A stretch of DNA of 64,000 nucleotides from the NCBI GenBank assembly GCA_947488935.1, contig CANLBN010000005.1:144675-208674 (forward strand). Direction: 5' to 3'. The notes beneath the pieces were generated by a model. It ran no database searches and had not been told where the DNA came from. It was given only the letters and a program-made list of their open reading frames with translations. The stretch comes from an uncultured Pseudomonadales bacterium. Lineage in GTDB: Bacteria > Pseudomonadota > Gammaproteobacteria > Pseudomonadales > Cellvibrionaceae. A program made the position numbers and the translations under genes. The stretch's first letter is position 1; every line of letters begins with the position of its first letter. Shown piece by piece: positions 54,916 to 63,968 of this stretch.

Positions 54916-55939
54916 TGACGACTCCTAATTCAGTTAACGGTTGAGAAGTTATATTCCAAAAGTTCGATCGTGTGCCAAAGGAATCGACCACAATTTTTCC
55001 CGTATCGGTAATGCTGCCAATCGGGCTGCAAGTCAGGTGGCTACCTTGAAAATAACTCAACAATGGATTGATTTTTTCGATGTCCACAGCCAATATAAAA
55101 CCAAAGCTTTGGAAGGCTTTTAACCAACGAATCAAATCCCCACCTTCGGGTTTTGGGATTGCATTTAGATCAACTTCCGATCCACAGCCATTCAACTCAA
55201 GCATCATAATTAATGTACCAAGCAATCCACCGTTGCTAATATCCTTTGCAGCAACGACGAGTTCTTGTTCGGCCAATTCAGCAGGAATAGCCCATTGTTG
55301 TCGAATCTGTTCATCGGTTTTACCCTTTACACAGCCCCAGTAAGGCAAATCACCGTGCCAGCTTCCCGTTAAATCCGACAATACAAAAAGGCGCTGCCCC
55401 GGTTTTACGTGATGGCATGACAAGAGCTTTTTTGCATAACCTGTAATTGCCACAGCTAGATTTGGCGTAAAGTTATCCCCCAAGCTACTGTGCCCGCCGG
55501 AAAACTGTACGCCAAAAACATCACAGGCTCGTTTGATATGAAACACAATTTCTGCGCTCTTTTCGTCGCTGTGATGCCAAAAAGCGTTGGCTATTGCAGT
55601 AGGGCGGCCGCCCATGGCAGCGATATCACTGACGTTTACCATTACAGATGACCACGCAGCTGCTCGAGCATCGGAATCGACAAATTTAGGCAGCATGCCT
55701 TCCATAGCGAGTAGCTGATAACCATCACCACAGCAAAAAGCTGCCGCATCGTCTCCTGGCATTGCATATTTATCTTTTAAACTTGCCTCGCCAGAGTTGG
55801 TCGTTTTTAGCAATTTTGCGGCATGACGAATGGCTCTTTTAGCCTGAATTTCTGGCAATGCTCTCAACTCTTCACACAGTGATTCCAGCTCGCTGATAGC
55901 ACTGAGAGGCCAATGTTCACATCGAATCGCTTTGCGCAT
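54902..55939 (-). CDS. Sll0787-family AIR-synthase-like protein (Nit1C cluster)
   Basis: The 345-residue protein has the PurM/SelD/ThiL fold: PGDDAAAFCCGDGYQLLAMEGM for ATP and metal binding, AAAWSSVMVNVSDIAAMGGRP, GGHSSLGDN, and AKDISNGGLLGTLIMMLE in the C-terminal domain. Relatives phosphorylate or dehydrate a substrate amide or acid using ATP. In Nit1C clusters it is a constant member with unknown substrate. Two bases separate it from the acetyltransferase gene. Confidence 0.88.
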   Translation of the reverse strand: MRKAIRCEHWPLSAISELESLCEELRALPEIQAKRAIRHAAKLLKTTNSGEASLKDKYAMPGDDAAAFCCGDGYQLLAMEGMLPKFVDSDARAAAWSSVMVNVSDIAAMGGRPTAIANAFWHHSDEKSAEIVFHIKRACDVFGVQFSGGHSSLGDNFTPNLAVAITGYAKKLLSCHHVKPGQRLFVLSDLTGSWHGDLPYWGCVKGKTDEQIRQQWAIPAELAEQELVVAAKDISNGGLLGTLIMMLELNGCGSEVDLNAIPKPEGGDLIRWLKAFQSFGFILAVDIEKINPLLSYFQGSHLTCSPIGSITDTGKIVVDSFGTRSNFWNITSQPLTELGVVNASR

Positions 55940-55941
55940 AA

Positions 55942-56481
55942 TTAGTCGGTATCCCTTGGCATAAACGGATATTTTTCCAGCTCAGCTTCCATATGCACGT
56001 GCGGTCTTCCCGCAACGTCAACGACGCCAAGTGTTTTCCAGTGAACACTGTGAAAGTAGCGCTCATTTTGAGGCTGCACGTTAGCTAAAAACTTTTTACA
56101 GCCTAAATCTTTTGCTCGTGATACGGCTTCGTTAATTAGCGCTTTGCCAATACCTTGGTGGCCGCGATAACGCTTCATGACACAGAGGCGACCCCCATAC
56201 CAAGTTCCTCGCTCTTTTTCCAGCTCATAAATTCGGACCGCACCAGAGATTTCATCATCGATACTCCAGCTGGAAGCCAATGCAACAATCGGAATAGCAC
56301 GAAAATCTTGTGCGTCGGTTTCATTTTCTGGAAGAATTTTTTGCTCGCGAGAAAAAGTCATTTTGCGAAGATGAAAGTAGCCTTGTTTTTCCCAAGAGGA
56401 TTTTGCTACTTTGACGCGAATATGACCTGAACAAAAATCTTGAAAACTTTCATCATTAAATGCGTAAGAATTTTTAGCCAT
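55942..56481 (-). CDS. MSMEG_0567-family GNAT N-acetyltransferase (Nit1C cluster)
   Basis: The 179-residue GNAT enzyme shows the acetyl-CoA pyrophosphate loop RYRGHQGIGKALI and the following helix (EAVSRAKDLGCKKFLANVQ). The N-terminal part with FCSGHIRVKVAKSSWEKQGYF is specific to the Nit1C acetyltransferases. The substrate is unknown; an amine made in the pathway is an inference. Its start overlaps the radical-SAM gene by eight bases, with GAGGCAG as ribosome-binding site. Confidence 0.9.
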   Translation of the reverse strand: MAKNSYAFNDESFQDFCSGHIRVKVAKSSWEKQGYFHLRKMTFSREQKILPENETDAQDFRAIPIVALASSWSIDDEISGAVRIYELEKERGTWYGGRLCVMKRYRGHQGIGKALINEAVSRAKDLGCKKFLANVQPQNERYFHSVHWKTLGVVDVAGRPHVHMEAELEKYPFMPRDTD

Positions 56482-57577
56482 TGGTTTCTGCCTCGTAGCT
56501 TTTTAAGCTGGAGCATGCGCCACATTTTGCGCAACCCGCTTTCAGTTTTTCAGATTCTATTCCTCTCGCTCGAATAGCTGGGCCAAGCTCAGAAAAAATA
56601 CGATCCAACAAATCAGGGTCTGGCATTGGGTAATTCTCTAGGGGGGTGCCTGCAACAGGCACAAAGGGAACAACAAAAGGATAAACACCAATCTGAATAA
56701 GTTGTTTGCTTACGCTAAGAATTTCCTCTTCTGTATCGCCCAAACCCGCCAAAATATAGGTGCTGACATTGCCGGCCCCAAATACTTTTACAGCCGCTTT
56801 ATAGGCCGACATATACCTAGCCATAGAGACGCATGCTTTACCGGGCATAATCGACTTTCTCACTCGGTCACTAACTGCCTCTAAGTGCATACCCAAGGCA
56901 TCTACACCTGCGTCTTTTAATTCCTGAAACCAAAAATCCTCAGCCGGTGGCTCGCACTGCGCTTGAATCGGAATATCAATCACAGCTTTAATGGCGCGCG
57001 CGCTTTCTACGAGAATAGCCGCACCTCTGTCAGAAGTTTTGGGCGTACCAGTGGTCATTATCATTTGCGTAATGCCGTCAAGTTCTACTGCGGCTTTTGC
57101 AACCTCGGCTAATTGCTCTGGTGTTTTTCGCTCGATTGTTTTCCCATTTTTTAGTGACTCTTCAATCGCACAAAACTGGCAGGATGTTTCTCTGCTTCTG
57201 TAGCGTACACAGGTCTGCAAGACCGTTGTTGCCAGTACGTCTTTTGAATGCAATGTTGCTATTTTTGAATAGGGGATGCCGTCTTTCGTTTTTAATTTAT
57301 AAAAATTTGGTTCCGCCGGAATTGTTACGGTATCGAGCAACTCATCTTTTGCGTAAATCAAAATAGCGTCGCTGGAATCTTTTTTTATCGCTTTGTATGG
57401 CGATGACTGAATTTGATCGCTAAAGACTGGGATCATTGATGTCTGATTAGAAAAATTCAGTGCTTTGTGATCTGTCGGGCCGGCTCCACCCTGGCGGCTT
57501 AAACCCATTGCATCGGTATCGACCCAGCGAATACCTTGAGACTGAATTTCAGTGAGATCGCGTTTACTTAAACCCAT
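56474..57577 (-). CDS. MSMEG_0568-family radical SAM protein (Nit1C cluster)
   Basis: The 367-residue protein has Cys123, Cys133 and Cys136 in CVRYRSRETSCQFCAIEE. The C-x9-C-x2-C spacing is wider than the classical C-x3-C-x2-C of radical SAM enzymes but is in the position expected for the 4Fe-4S cluster. A further Cys-rich motif at the end (AGCAKCGACSS) may bind a second cluster. A barrel core is supported by TGTPKTSDRGAAILVESARAI and STYILAGLGDTEEEI. The ATG overlaps the nitrilase stop by one base (TGATG). Reaction unknown. Confidence 0.88.
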   Translation of the reverse strand: MGLSKRDLTEIQSQGIRWVDTDAMGLSRQGGAGPTDHKALNFSNQTSMIPVFSDQIQSSPYKAIKKDSSDAILIYAKDELLDTVTIPAEPNFYKLKTKDGIPYSKIATLHSKDVLATTVLQTCVRYRSRETSCQFCAIEESLKNGKTIERKTPEQLAEVAKAAVELDGITQMIMTTGTPKTSDRGAAILVESARAIKAVIDIPIQAQCEPPAEDFWFQELKDAGVDALGMHLEAVSDRVRKSIMPGKACVSMARYMSAYKAAVKVFGAGNVSTYILAGLGDTEEEILSVSKQLIQIGVYPFVVPFVPVAGTPLENYPMPDPDLLDRIFSELGPAIRARGIESEKLKAGCAKCGACSSLKSYEAETNG

Positions 57578-58584
57578 CAGGCTTTCTCCTCTGCAGTCAC
57601 GAGCGCTGTATCTGAAATGTCATTTACTACGCTAAACTCTTCCGATTGATTTGAAACTGTATGGGTGTGTGATGTTTTGTCTCGGTTGATGAGCAGGCTT
57701 AATAATTCGGGGCGACTGTAATGTCCAACGGAATCCATCATGCGTTTGCGTTTAGCGATGAGCGCTAAATCCAACTCAGCAATGCATGCGCCCTCGCCGG
57801 AATCGCTGCGAAGTGTTGTACCTAACATTCTGCCCTCGGGTGAAACAATCCCCGTAAAGCAGCCGCCACTCACCGCTTTTAATGGTCCTCCAGTGTCGTC
57901 ACAAATTTGCTGCTGCTGTTCTGGGCTTAGCCAGCTTGTTGCGTTAACCACAAAACATCCACTTTCTAAAGCGTGGTGACGAATCGTTGCCTCGATTTGC
58001 TCGGCAAAGATCTCTCCGACAAGCGAGCCTGGAAACATGCTTACATGAATTTCTTCGCGATCGGCCATCAAGGCATAACGCGCCAGTGGATTGTAGTGCT
58101 CCCAACAAGCCAGTGAGCCAATTCGACCAACTTTTGTATCAACAGCGCACAAACCAGATCCATCGCCTTGCCCCCAGACCATCCGCTCGTGATAGGTCGG
58201 GGTGATCTTGCGCCGGTGTTGTACTAAGGTTCCGTCTGCATCAAACAACAATTGCGCGTTGTAAATAGTGGATCCATCCAATTCATTAATCCCGACAGAG
58301 ACGACAACACCAGCACTCTTAGCCGCGGCTGCGATTTTTTCGGTGTGCACCGAAGGCACTTGCACACTTTCTTGCATGAGTTTCAGGTGTTGCTTTCCCA
58401 TCTCATAAGGCGCTTGAACAAACGAAAAGTACGGGTAATAGGGGATGAGTGTTTCCGCAAAAACTGCAAGCTGTACACCCTCCTTACCGAGCTTCTCGAT
58501 CCATTCGCACACTTTATTGACTGTGCCTTCGCAGGAGTACAAAACAGGGCTGCACTGGACCGCAGCCGCTACAATACTGGTCAT
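57577..58584 (-). CDS. nit1: Nitrilase-family protein Nit1 (Nit1C cluster)
   Basis: The 335-residue enzyme carries the nitrilase triad: Glu44 ([11 protein letters not shown]), Lys126 ([12 protein letters not shown]) and Cys160 ([10 protein letters not shown]). Family enzymes hydrolyse nitriles to acids or amides. The Nit1 branch is the namesake of the Nit1C cluster, linked in Pseudomonas fluorescens to growth on cyanide. Whether this one acts on cyanide or on a nitrile intermediate cannot be told from sequence. The C-terminal 40 residues are low-complexity. It starts 36 bases after the first operon gene. Confidence 0.92.
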   Translation of the reverse strand: MTSIVAAAVQCSPVLYSCEGTVNKVCEWIEKLGKEGVQLAVFAETLIPYYPYFSFVQAPYEMGKQHLKLMQESVQVPSVHTEKIAAAAKSAGVVVSVGINELDGSTIYNAQLLFDADGTLVQHRRKITPTYHERMVWGQGDGSGLCAVDTKVGRIGSLACWEHYNPLARYALMADREEIHVSMFPGSLVGEIFAEQIEATIRHHALESGCFVVNATSWLSPEQQQQICDDTGGPLKAVSGGCFTGIVSPEGRMLGTTLRSDSGEGACIAELDLALIAKRKRMMDSVGHYSRPELLSLLINRDKTSHTHTVSNQSEEFSVVNDISDTALVTAEEKA

Positions 58585-58620
58585 TGGATATCTCTTGTCG
58601 GGTTACTGAGTAAAACTTGC

Positions 58621-59103
58621 TTAGCTAGTCCATGTATGAACAGTAAATGCATTTTCTTTCGCCATCAGTAGCTGTAAGTCCATAACATCTAGGGGGTTAA
58701 TTGGGCGAATCCCCTCGATAAGTGCCTTTTCTGTTTGGCCATAAAGTGCCTGCAAGGCAAAACGGCAGGCGTAGACTTCTCCACCTTCTTTCAAGAAAGC
58801 TTCTATTTGTCCGTTGTAGGCCAAATGACCAGGAAAAGCCTCTGAGCCCAACTTTGGAAATCCACGCTGTACGCCTAATAGAACACCGGGTCCGTATAAA
58901 AGGATTTTGGTTTCAAAGCCTTTGCGTAAAAGGCGTTTGGCTTGCAAAAGATTCACCAAGCCAATGGAGCCTTCAAAGGCAACGGTGTGAAACGTTAGCA
59001 AGGCCTTTTGACCAGGTTCAGCCTGAACGTCTTCAAACACTTTTTCTTCATAATCGACTAAATAATCACCGGTTTGGTAGTGGGGGATGTCCACAGTTGG
59101 CAT
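58621..59103 (-). CDS. MSMEG_0572/Sll0783-family nitrogen-starvation-response protein (Nit1C cluster)
   Basis: The 160-residue first product of the operon resembles DsrE-like or small alpha/beta proteins ([59 protein letters not shown]). It belongs to the family of Sll0783, induced by nitrogen starvation in Synechocystis. The start is ATG 59103 behind AAGGAG; a frame open to 59172 overlaps a palindrome and is rejected. Exact function unknown. Confidence 0.9.
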   Translation of the reverse strand: MPTVDIPHYQTGDYLVDYEEKVFEDVQAEPGQKALLTFHTVAFEGSIGLVNLLQAKRLLRKGFETKILLYGPGVLLGVQRGFPKLGSEAFPGHLAYNGQIEAFLKEGGEVYACRFALQALYGQTEKALIEGIRPINPLDVMDLQLLMAKENAFTVHTWTS

Positions 59104-59149
59104 TGGAATGCTCCTTGTTATTAAAGTAATAGTTTGCAGATCTATATAG

Positions 59150-59170
59150 GCAGGTAGCACAGCTACCTGC
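59150..59170. promoter_or_regulatory. Perfect palindrome in the Nit1C leader
   Basis: GCAGGTAGC and GCTACCTGC form 9-base arms around ACA. It lies about 12-33 bases downstream of the sigma-54 -12 element, so it is at or just after the transcript start. It could be an operator or an mRNA hairpin. Confidence 0.7.
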
Positions 59171-59182
59171 ATAACTAGTTGT

Positions 59183-59200
59183 TTGCGAGTTGCATTCCAA
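59183..59200 (-). promoter_or_regulatory. Sigma-54 promoter of the Nit1C operon
   Basis: The minus strand reads TTGGAATGCAACTCGCAA, with GG and GC ten bases apart and a TTGG ... CGCAA context. It is a moderate match, but it faces the operon and the divergent gene is a sigma-54 activator. Confidence 0.68.
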
Positions 59201-59307
59201 CTTTTCTAAATATCAAAAATTATTTATATTTTATTTATTTTTCAATAACTTACAGAGTTACTAATGACAATTTCTCTCTTGATAATAAAATATATACACT
59301 GATTTAA

Positions 59308-59364
59308 CTACGCAAAAGCGTATAGTTGCAGTTTTGCGTAGGAGTAAGCTACAATTTTGCGTAG
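59308..59364. promoter_or_regulatory. Repeated TTTTGCGTA boxes, probable activator sites
   Basis: CTACGCAAAA (59308-59317), which overlaps the palindrome TACGCAAAAGCGTA (59309-59322), faces two direct copies of TTTTGCGTAG at 59332-59341 and 59355-59364. The direct copies are 23 bases apart. They lie 108-164 bases from the Nit1C sigma-54 promoter and just upstream of the activator gene, so they probably serve both activation and autoregulation. Confidence 0.75.
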
Positions 59365-59382
59365 ATTACTGAGAGGCTAGTT

Positions 59383-61293
59383 ATGTTTGACCCTGATACA
59401 AACGATGAATGGAACAAACTTGCCTACTGGATGCGCAATGCTGCCTTTGAGCAGTGCCCTCAGGCTTTAATGCTTTTAGATCCCCACCAAAACAGATACG
59501 TGGATTGCAACGTCGCCGCAGGCAAATTGCTCGACTACAACCGGCAGCAAATTCTGGAAATGCCAATCACTGGTATTCACGGCCGAGATCTAGGCCAGCT
59601 TATCGTCTTCACGGAGCAAGCGCTTTCTCAAGGGGCAGCCATTACGGATAGGATTAGTTGTAGAAAAGCCGATGGACATCACATCCGCGCAGAGCTTCAT
59701 GCAGCAAGAACAGCGATCAACCAACGCGAACTGCTGATTTTGTCCCTCAAGGATTTGAGCGAAGAGGAAGCAAAGCGCGACGTAAACGAGGCTGATCGCA
59801 TCGTTCGCAAGGGCTTACTTGAATGGAAACACCTACAAAGTATCTTTCAACAAGGTGAACGTGAAAACCTACTGATGCTTACATCGGTAGGCGATGGGAT
59901 CTACTGTGTTGATACCGATGGTTTATGTACTTTTGTTAATCCTGCCGCTAAACGCTTACTCGGTAGGACGGACGATGAAGTTCTTGGCCAAAATATTCAC
60001 TACGTTCACCACCATACCCACGAAGACGGCAGCCACTACCCCGTAGAGCAGTGTCCTATTTATGCCGCTGTCCGAGACGGTGTTGTTCACGAGGGAAAGC
60101 GTGAGGTATTTTGGAAGCACGACGGCACCCCCTTTCCTGTCGAATTTACGAGCACACCAATTATCAGCGATAGTACGATTATTGGTGCTGTAGTTGTTTT
60201 TAGAGATATTAGCGAGCGATTACAAACCGAGAAAAAGCTACACGAGACCTTGGATGAACTCAGTGCATTAAAAGCGCGGCTCGAAGAAGAAAATGCCTAC
60301 CTACAGCAAGAGTTTTTAATTGAACAAAAATACCACGGAATTATTGGTGAGAGTGATGCGATTAAACGCATTTTGCAGCAAGTTGAGTTGGTTGCTCAAA
60401 CAGATGCCAGCGTTTTAATTACAGGAGAATCGGGTACTGGCAAAGAATTGTTAGCGCGTGCGATTCATGAAGCCAGCAAGCGCAAAGACAAGCCTTTAAT
60501 TCGAGTAAATTGTGCTGCAATTCCACACGAACTTTTTGAAAGTGAATTCTTTGGTCACAGTAAAGGCGCTTTTACTGGAGCAATACGTGATCGTATTGGT
60601 CGCTTTGAACTTGCAAACGGGGGCACTATTTTTCTTGATGAGGTAGGAGAGATTCCTTTAGAGCTGCAAAGTAAGCTATTGCGTGTCTTGCAAGAGGGGC
60701 AGCTCGAACGCGTTGGCGAGGAGAAAACAAGAACAATTGACGTGAGAATTATTGCCGCAACAAACAGAGATTTAAAAAAGGAGGCCTCCGAAAATCGCTT
60801 TAGAGAGGATTTGTATTTTAGGCTGAATGTTTTTCCTATTCATTCGCCCCCTCTACGTGAACGAGAGTCAGATATTACATTGCTGGCCATGAATTTTTTA
60901 AATCAAGTGAGTAAAAAAGCAGGCAGAACAGACCTTAAAATCCGGCAATCGGACATACAAAAAATCCAACAATATTCTTGGCCGGGTAATATACGCGAAT
61001 TGCAAAATACTATTGAGCGCGCCGCGATAACTGCAGCTAATGGAAAGCTCTCCATTGATCTTCCCTTTGAGATTCCTGCACAAGAAAACCCAGTATCCTC
61101 CTTAATTAATGAGAGTACGCTAACAACGATCGTTGCAGATGAGCAGATGCAAAAGTTAGTCGAAGCGAATATGCTCGCTGCACTCAATAGCTGTGACTGG
61201 AAAATTTTTGGAGAGGATGGTGCCGCCAAGCTGCTCGGATTAAAGCCAACGACCTTGGCAAGTAGAATTAAACGTTTAGGGTTGAGCCGTTAA
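59383..61293 (+). CDS. PAS-PAS-AAA-Fis sigma-54-dependent activator
   Basis: The 636-residue enhancer-binding protein has two PAS domains (about 20-125 and 160-285), a coiled linker, and an AAA+ domain with Walker A GESGTGKE (348-355), GAFTGA (395-400) and Walker B GGTIFLDEVGE. A Fis-type helix-turn-helix ends the chain (AAKLLGLKPTTLASRIKRLG). It has no receiver domain, so PAS sensing of a small molecule or redox state is likely. GAGAGG precedes the ATG. Being divergent from the Nit1C operon, with a sigma-54 promoter between, it is the obvious regulator of that operon. Confidence 0.92.
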   Translation: MFDPDTNDEWNKLAYWMRNAAFEQCPQALMLLDPHQNRYVDCNVAAGKLLDYNRQQILEMPITGIHGRDLGQLIVFTEQALSQGAAITDRISCRKADGHHIRAELHAARTAINQRELLILSLKDLSEEEAKRDVNEADRIVRKGLLEWKHLQSIFQQGERENLLMLTSVGDGIYCVDTDGLCTFVNPAAKRLLGRTDDEVLGQNIHYVHHHTHEDGSHYPVEQCPIYAAVRDGVVHEGKREVFWKHDGTPFPVEFTSTPIISDSTIIGAVVVFRDISERLQTEKKLHETLDELSALKARLEEENAYLQQEFLIEQKYHGIIGESDAIKRILQQVELVAQTDASVLITGESGTGKELLARAIHEASKRKDKPLIRVNCAAIPHELFESEFFGHSKGAFTGAIRDRIGRFELANGGTIFLDEVGEIPLELQSKLLRVLQEGQLERVGEEKTRTIDVRIIAATNRDLKKEASENRFREDLYFRLNVFPIHSPPLRERESDITLLAMNFLNQVSKKAGRTDLKIRQSDIQKIQQYSWPGNIRELQNTIERAAITAANGKLSIDLPFEIPAQENPVSSLINESTLTTIVADEQMQKLVEANMLAALNSCDWKIFGEDGAAKLLGLKPTTLASRIKRLGLSR

Positions 61294-61438
61294 AAAGTAT
61301 TTGATTTTCTTTGCTTTTAGTCGTATTGCTTGCTTTGAGGTTGGTGGCAGGCTGATTTTAGTGGTCTAGAGTTGGTGTGAGCTGTGAATTAAAAATAGCC
61401 AGAAATATAGATATTATACTTCTTGGGAGGGTGGATCG

Positions 61439-61708
61439 ATGAAAAACAAGCCTCTTTCTGCATTACAGAATATTGGAAAAACTGTTGCATCCAGATTGCA
61501 TGATATTGGTATTACAAGCGAGGAGGAATTGAAGAGGCTCGATGCAGCTAAAGCCTATAAATGGTTGTCTGAGCGAAATCCAGGAAAGCACTTGCCTGTT
61601 TGTTACTATCTTTATTCGCTTGAAGGTGCAATTCAAAACAAGCATTGGGATGCTCTTTCTGAAAAAGAAAAAACAAAGCTAAGGCTGGCAGCAGGTTTAT
61701 CAAAATAA
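61439..61708 (+). CDS. TfoX/Sxy C-terminal-domain protein
   Basis: The 89-residue protein is a stand-alone TfoX C-terminal domain (LSALQNIGKTVASRLHDIGI, YYLYSLEGAIQNKHWDALSE) with an HhH-like start. Full TfoX/Sxy proteins control competence, often together with CRP; here the N-terminal domain is missing. GGGAGG precedes the ATG. It follows the activator gene by 145 bases and may be a separate unit. Function of the single domain is unclear. Confidence 0.85.
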   Translation: MKNKPLSALQNIGKTVASRLHDIGITSEEELKRLDAAKAYKWLSERNPGKHLPVCYYLYSLEGAIQNKHWDALSEKEKTKLRLAAGLSK

Positions 61709-61780
61709 GTGAATATAAAAAGTGTATTTTTCCCCTCTCAGCCTTAGATATTCAATTAAATAAGCAGCCATTTATAAATG

Positions 61781-61819
61781 ACTATTGTATTAATCGAATT
61801 TTTTGATTAATACAATAGT
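61781..61819. terminator. Perfect 15-base inverted repeat between convergent genes
   Basis: ACTATTGTATTAATC and GATTAATACAATAGT are exact arms around GAATTTTTT. It lies between convergent genes and is AT-rich. It may terminate transcription in both directions or bind a protein. Confidence 0.55.
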
Positions 61820-61841
61820 TCTATGTAAGTACTTAAGCATT

Positions 61842-63968
61842 TTAAACTTTAAATTGATTAACAAGAGCGGATAAATCCTGACCTAGGCCATTTAGCCCTT
61901 TCGCATGTTCGCTGGTCTCTTTTGTTGCAGAAGATGCGGTTTGGTTCGATGCGACAATCGTATTAACACTGAGGTTAATATCCTCTGTGACCTTCGATTG
62001 CTTTTCTACAGCGGTGGTAATTTTCGCTACCATCGCATCTACTTCTGTAACTGAAGCACTAATGTTATCTAGTAATTGTCCTGCTTCCACAGATTTCTCA
62101 ACACTCATTTCGCTGTTCTTTTGACTGCGTTCCATGCTTTCTACAGCACTGGCGGAACCTGCTTGTAGGCGTTCGATCATGGTCTGAATTTCAGCGGTGC
62201 TATCTTGTGTTCGTGCAGCTAATGTTCTTACTTCATCTGCGACAACAGCAAAGCCTCTGCCTTGTTCTCCTGCGCGTGCAGCTTCGATGGCAGCATTGAG
62301 TGCCAGAAGGTTGGTTTGTTCGGCAATACCTTTAATAACCGTGAGTACAGAACCAATACTATCTGCATCGTTATTTAACTCCTGAACGGCTTTAGCACTA
62401 TTTTCGATATCCGTTGCTAATACTCGAATGGCCGCTACAGATTCGTCTACCACTGCTTTGGCTTGCTGTCCTTCTTTGTTGGCACTAGAGGTTGAGTTAA
62501 ATACATTTTGTATATTGCTATTAATAGCTTGCGCATTTTGTGATAGGTCAACAACTGCCTTGGCGGTAGAGTCTGTCTCGACACCTTGTGATTTAACATT
62601 GTCGTATACAGACGTCATTAACTTGTCCATGGAGGTAACAGACGAACCCATTTTGTTGCTGGCAGCGGTAATGTTTTGAATAATCGTTTGAATTTTTTCA
62701 ACAAACATATTAAAGCCACGAGCTAAATCGCCAACTTCACTACGATCACTATCGTCGACACGCTGAGTTAAGTCACCTTCACCTTGTGCAATGTCTTTGA
62801 GTCGAGCAGACAATTCTTTTAGGGGGTTTATTAGCCATTTGATAAAGAGAAGTATCATTGCTATCGCTATAACAATAGCAATGGCAGTGATAGCTACTTG
62901 TTTTTTAATGGCCGCAGCCACAGACTTTGCTGCGGCTTCGTCGGCACTATCCATGTATATATCCGATGCTTCTGCAACTTTCTCTAAAGCTAGATCGGCA
63001 TTGTCGACATCTTTTTCTAATTCTTCGGTATAAGTATCTGCTGCGTACTCCATTTCTAATTGATCACGGTAGGAGTCAAATAGCTGTTCGTCGGCGTTGG
63101 CTAGTTGAATCCATACGCTAAAAGCAGATATTAAGTTTTTAGCATCGTCTTTGTCTTCCTGCGTTTCGGCGAGGTCAGTCAACACCTTAAAAAATGGACC
63201 CGATGATTCGACGAGTTGATCAAAATTTTCTTTAATAGGTGGAAGTTTTTCGGGGTCTTCTTCTGCAAGGTATTCGCCCGATGTATCTTGCATTTCGATG
63301 ATTAACCGTTGCAGTTTAAGAGCCGCTTCAACAACGGGGTAGTCTTTTTCAAATAGCTCTCCCAAAATATCGTTAATCGATTCTGCAGAGCCAAAGCGAG
63401 CAATAATTGCATCACCTTCGTCCTCGGCTTTTTGCATTTCTTCCTCGTTCTCAATAGCGAATTCCTCTAACATTATGATGAGTTCAGCGCCTCTTTTGTC
63501 GAACTCATCTAATAATGATTTTGCTTTTTCTTCCTCTAGTAATTCATTAAAGTGTGCATCGATCATTAGCTGGCTATGTGTTTCAAATTCGCTATGCTCC
63601 ACTGTTGCTTGATTAATTAGTGCTAGATACTCGTCGTTATCTACTACCTCTATTAACGCTTTATGAGTTGATTTAAAAGATGCCGATAAGGCTTCTAACT
63701 CTTCGGCTAAGATTTTTACCTCTTCCATGTCTTCACTGGCGAGGATTTCGTTTGCTACTTTTGCTGATTCCCATAGCCCAGCAATTAGGTCATCGGTTTC
63801 TTCAATGATTGGGCCTGCTCTATCGGTGATAGTATTAAGTTGCTGCTCTAATGAAAAAACCGAAAGCATTCCGCCAATGGACGACAAAACAATTAATAAG
63901 GTCATTAAGCTAAGGCCAATAATTAGCTTTGATTTGATGGTGGAAAAGATAGTTACCATAGTACTCAT
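61842..63968 (-). CDS. Methyl-accepting chemotaxis protein with acidic sensor domain
   Basis: A 708-residue chemoreceptor. It has a membrane helix at about 15-36 ([21 protein letters not shown]), a very acidic, helical periplasmic domain of about 320 residues ([31 protein letters not shown]), a second helix ([19 protein letters not shown]), HAMP ([20 protein letters not shown]) and the signalling hairpin with [38 protein letters not shown]. Ligand unknown; the acidic sensor could bind cations or basic compounds, which is speculation. ATG at 63968 or 63959. Confidence 0.92.
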   Translation of the reverse strand: MSTMVTIFSTIKSKLIIGLSLMTLLIVLSSIGGMLSVFSLEQQLNTITDRAGPIIEETDDLIAGLWESAKVANEILASEDMEEVKILAEELEALSASFKSTHKALIEVVDNDEYLALINQATVEHSEFETHSQLMIDAHFNELLEEEKAKSLLDEFDKRGAELIIMLEEFAIENEEEMQKAEDEGDAIIARFGSAESINDILGELFEKDYPVVEAALKLQRLIIEMQDTSGEYLAEEDPEKLPPIKENFDQLVESSGPFFKVLTDLAETQEDKDDAKNLISAFSVWIQLANADEQLFDSYRDQLEMEYAADTYTEELEKDVDNADLALEKVAEASDIYMDSADEAAAKSVAAAIKKQVAITAIAIVIAIAMILLFIKWLINPLKELSARLKDIAQGEGDLTQRVDDSDRSEVGDLARGFNMFVEKIQTIIQNITAASNKMGSSVTSMDKLMTSVYDNVKSQGVETDSTAKAVVDLSQNAQAINSNIQNVFNSTSSANKEGQQAKAVVDESVAAIRVLATDIENSAKAVQELNNDADSIGSVLTVIKGIAEQTNLLALNAAIEAARAGEQGRGFAVVADEVRTLAARTQDSTAEIQTMIERLQAGSASAVESMERSQKNSEMSVEKSVEAGQLLDNISASVTEVDAMVAKITTAVEKQSKVTEDINLSVNTIVASNQTASSATKETSEHAKGLNGLGQDLSALVNQFKV

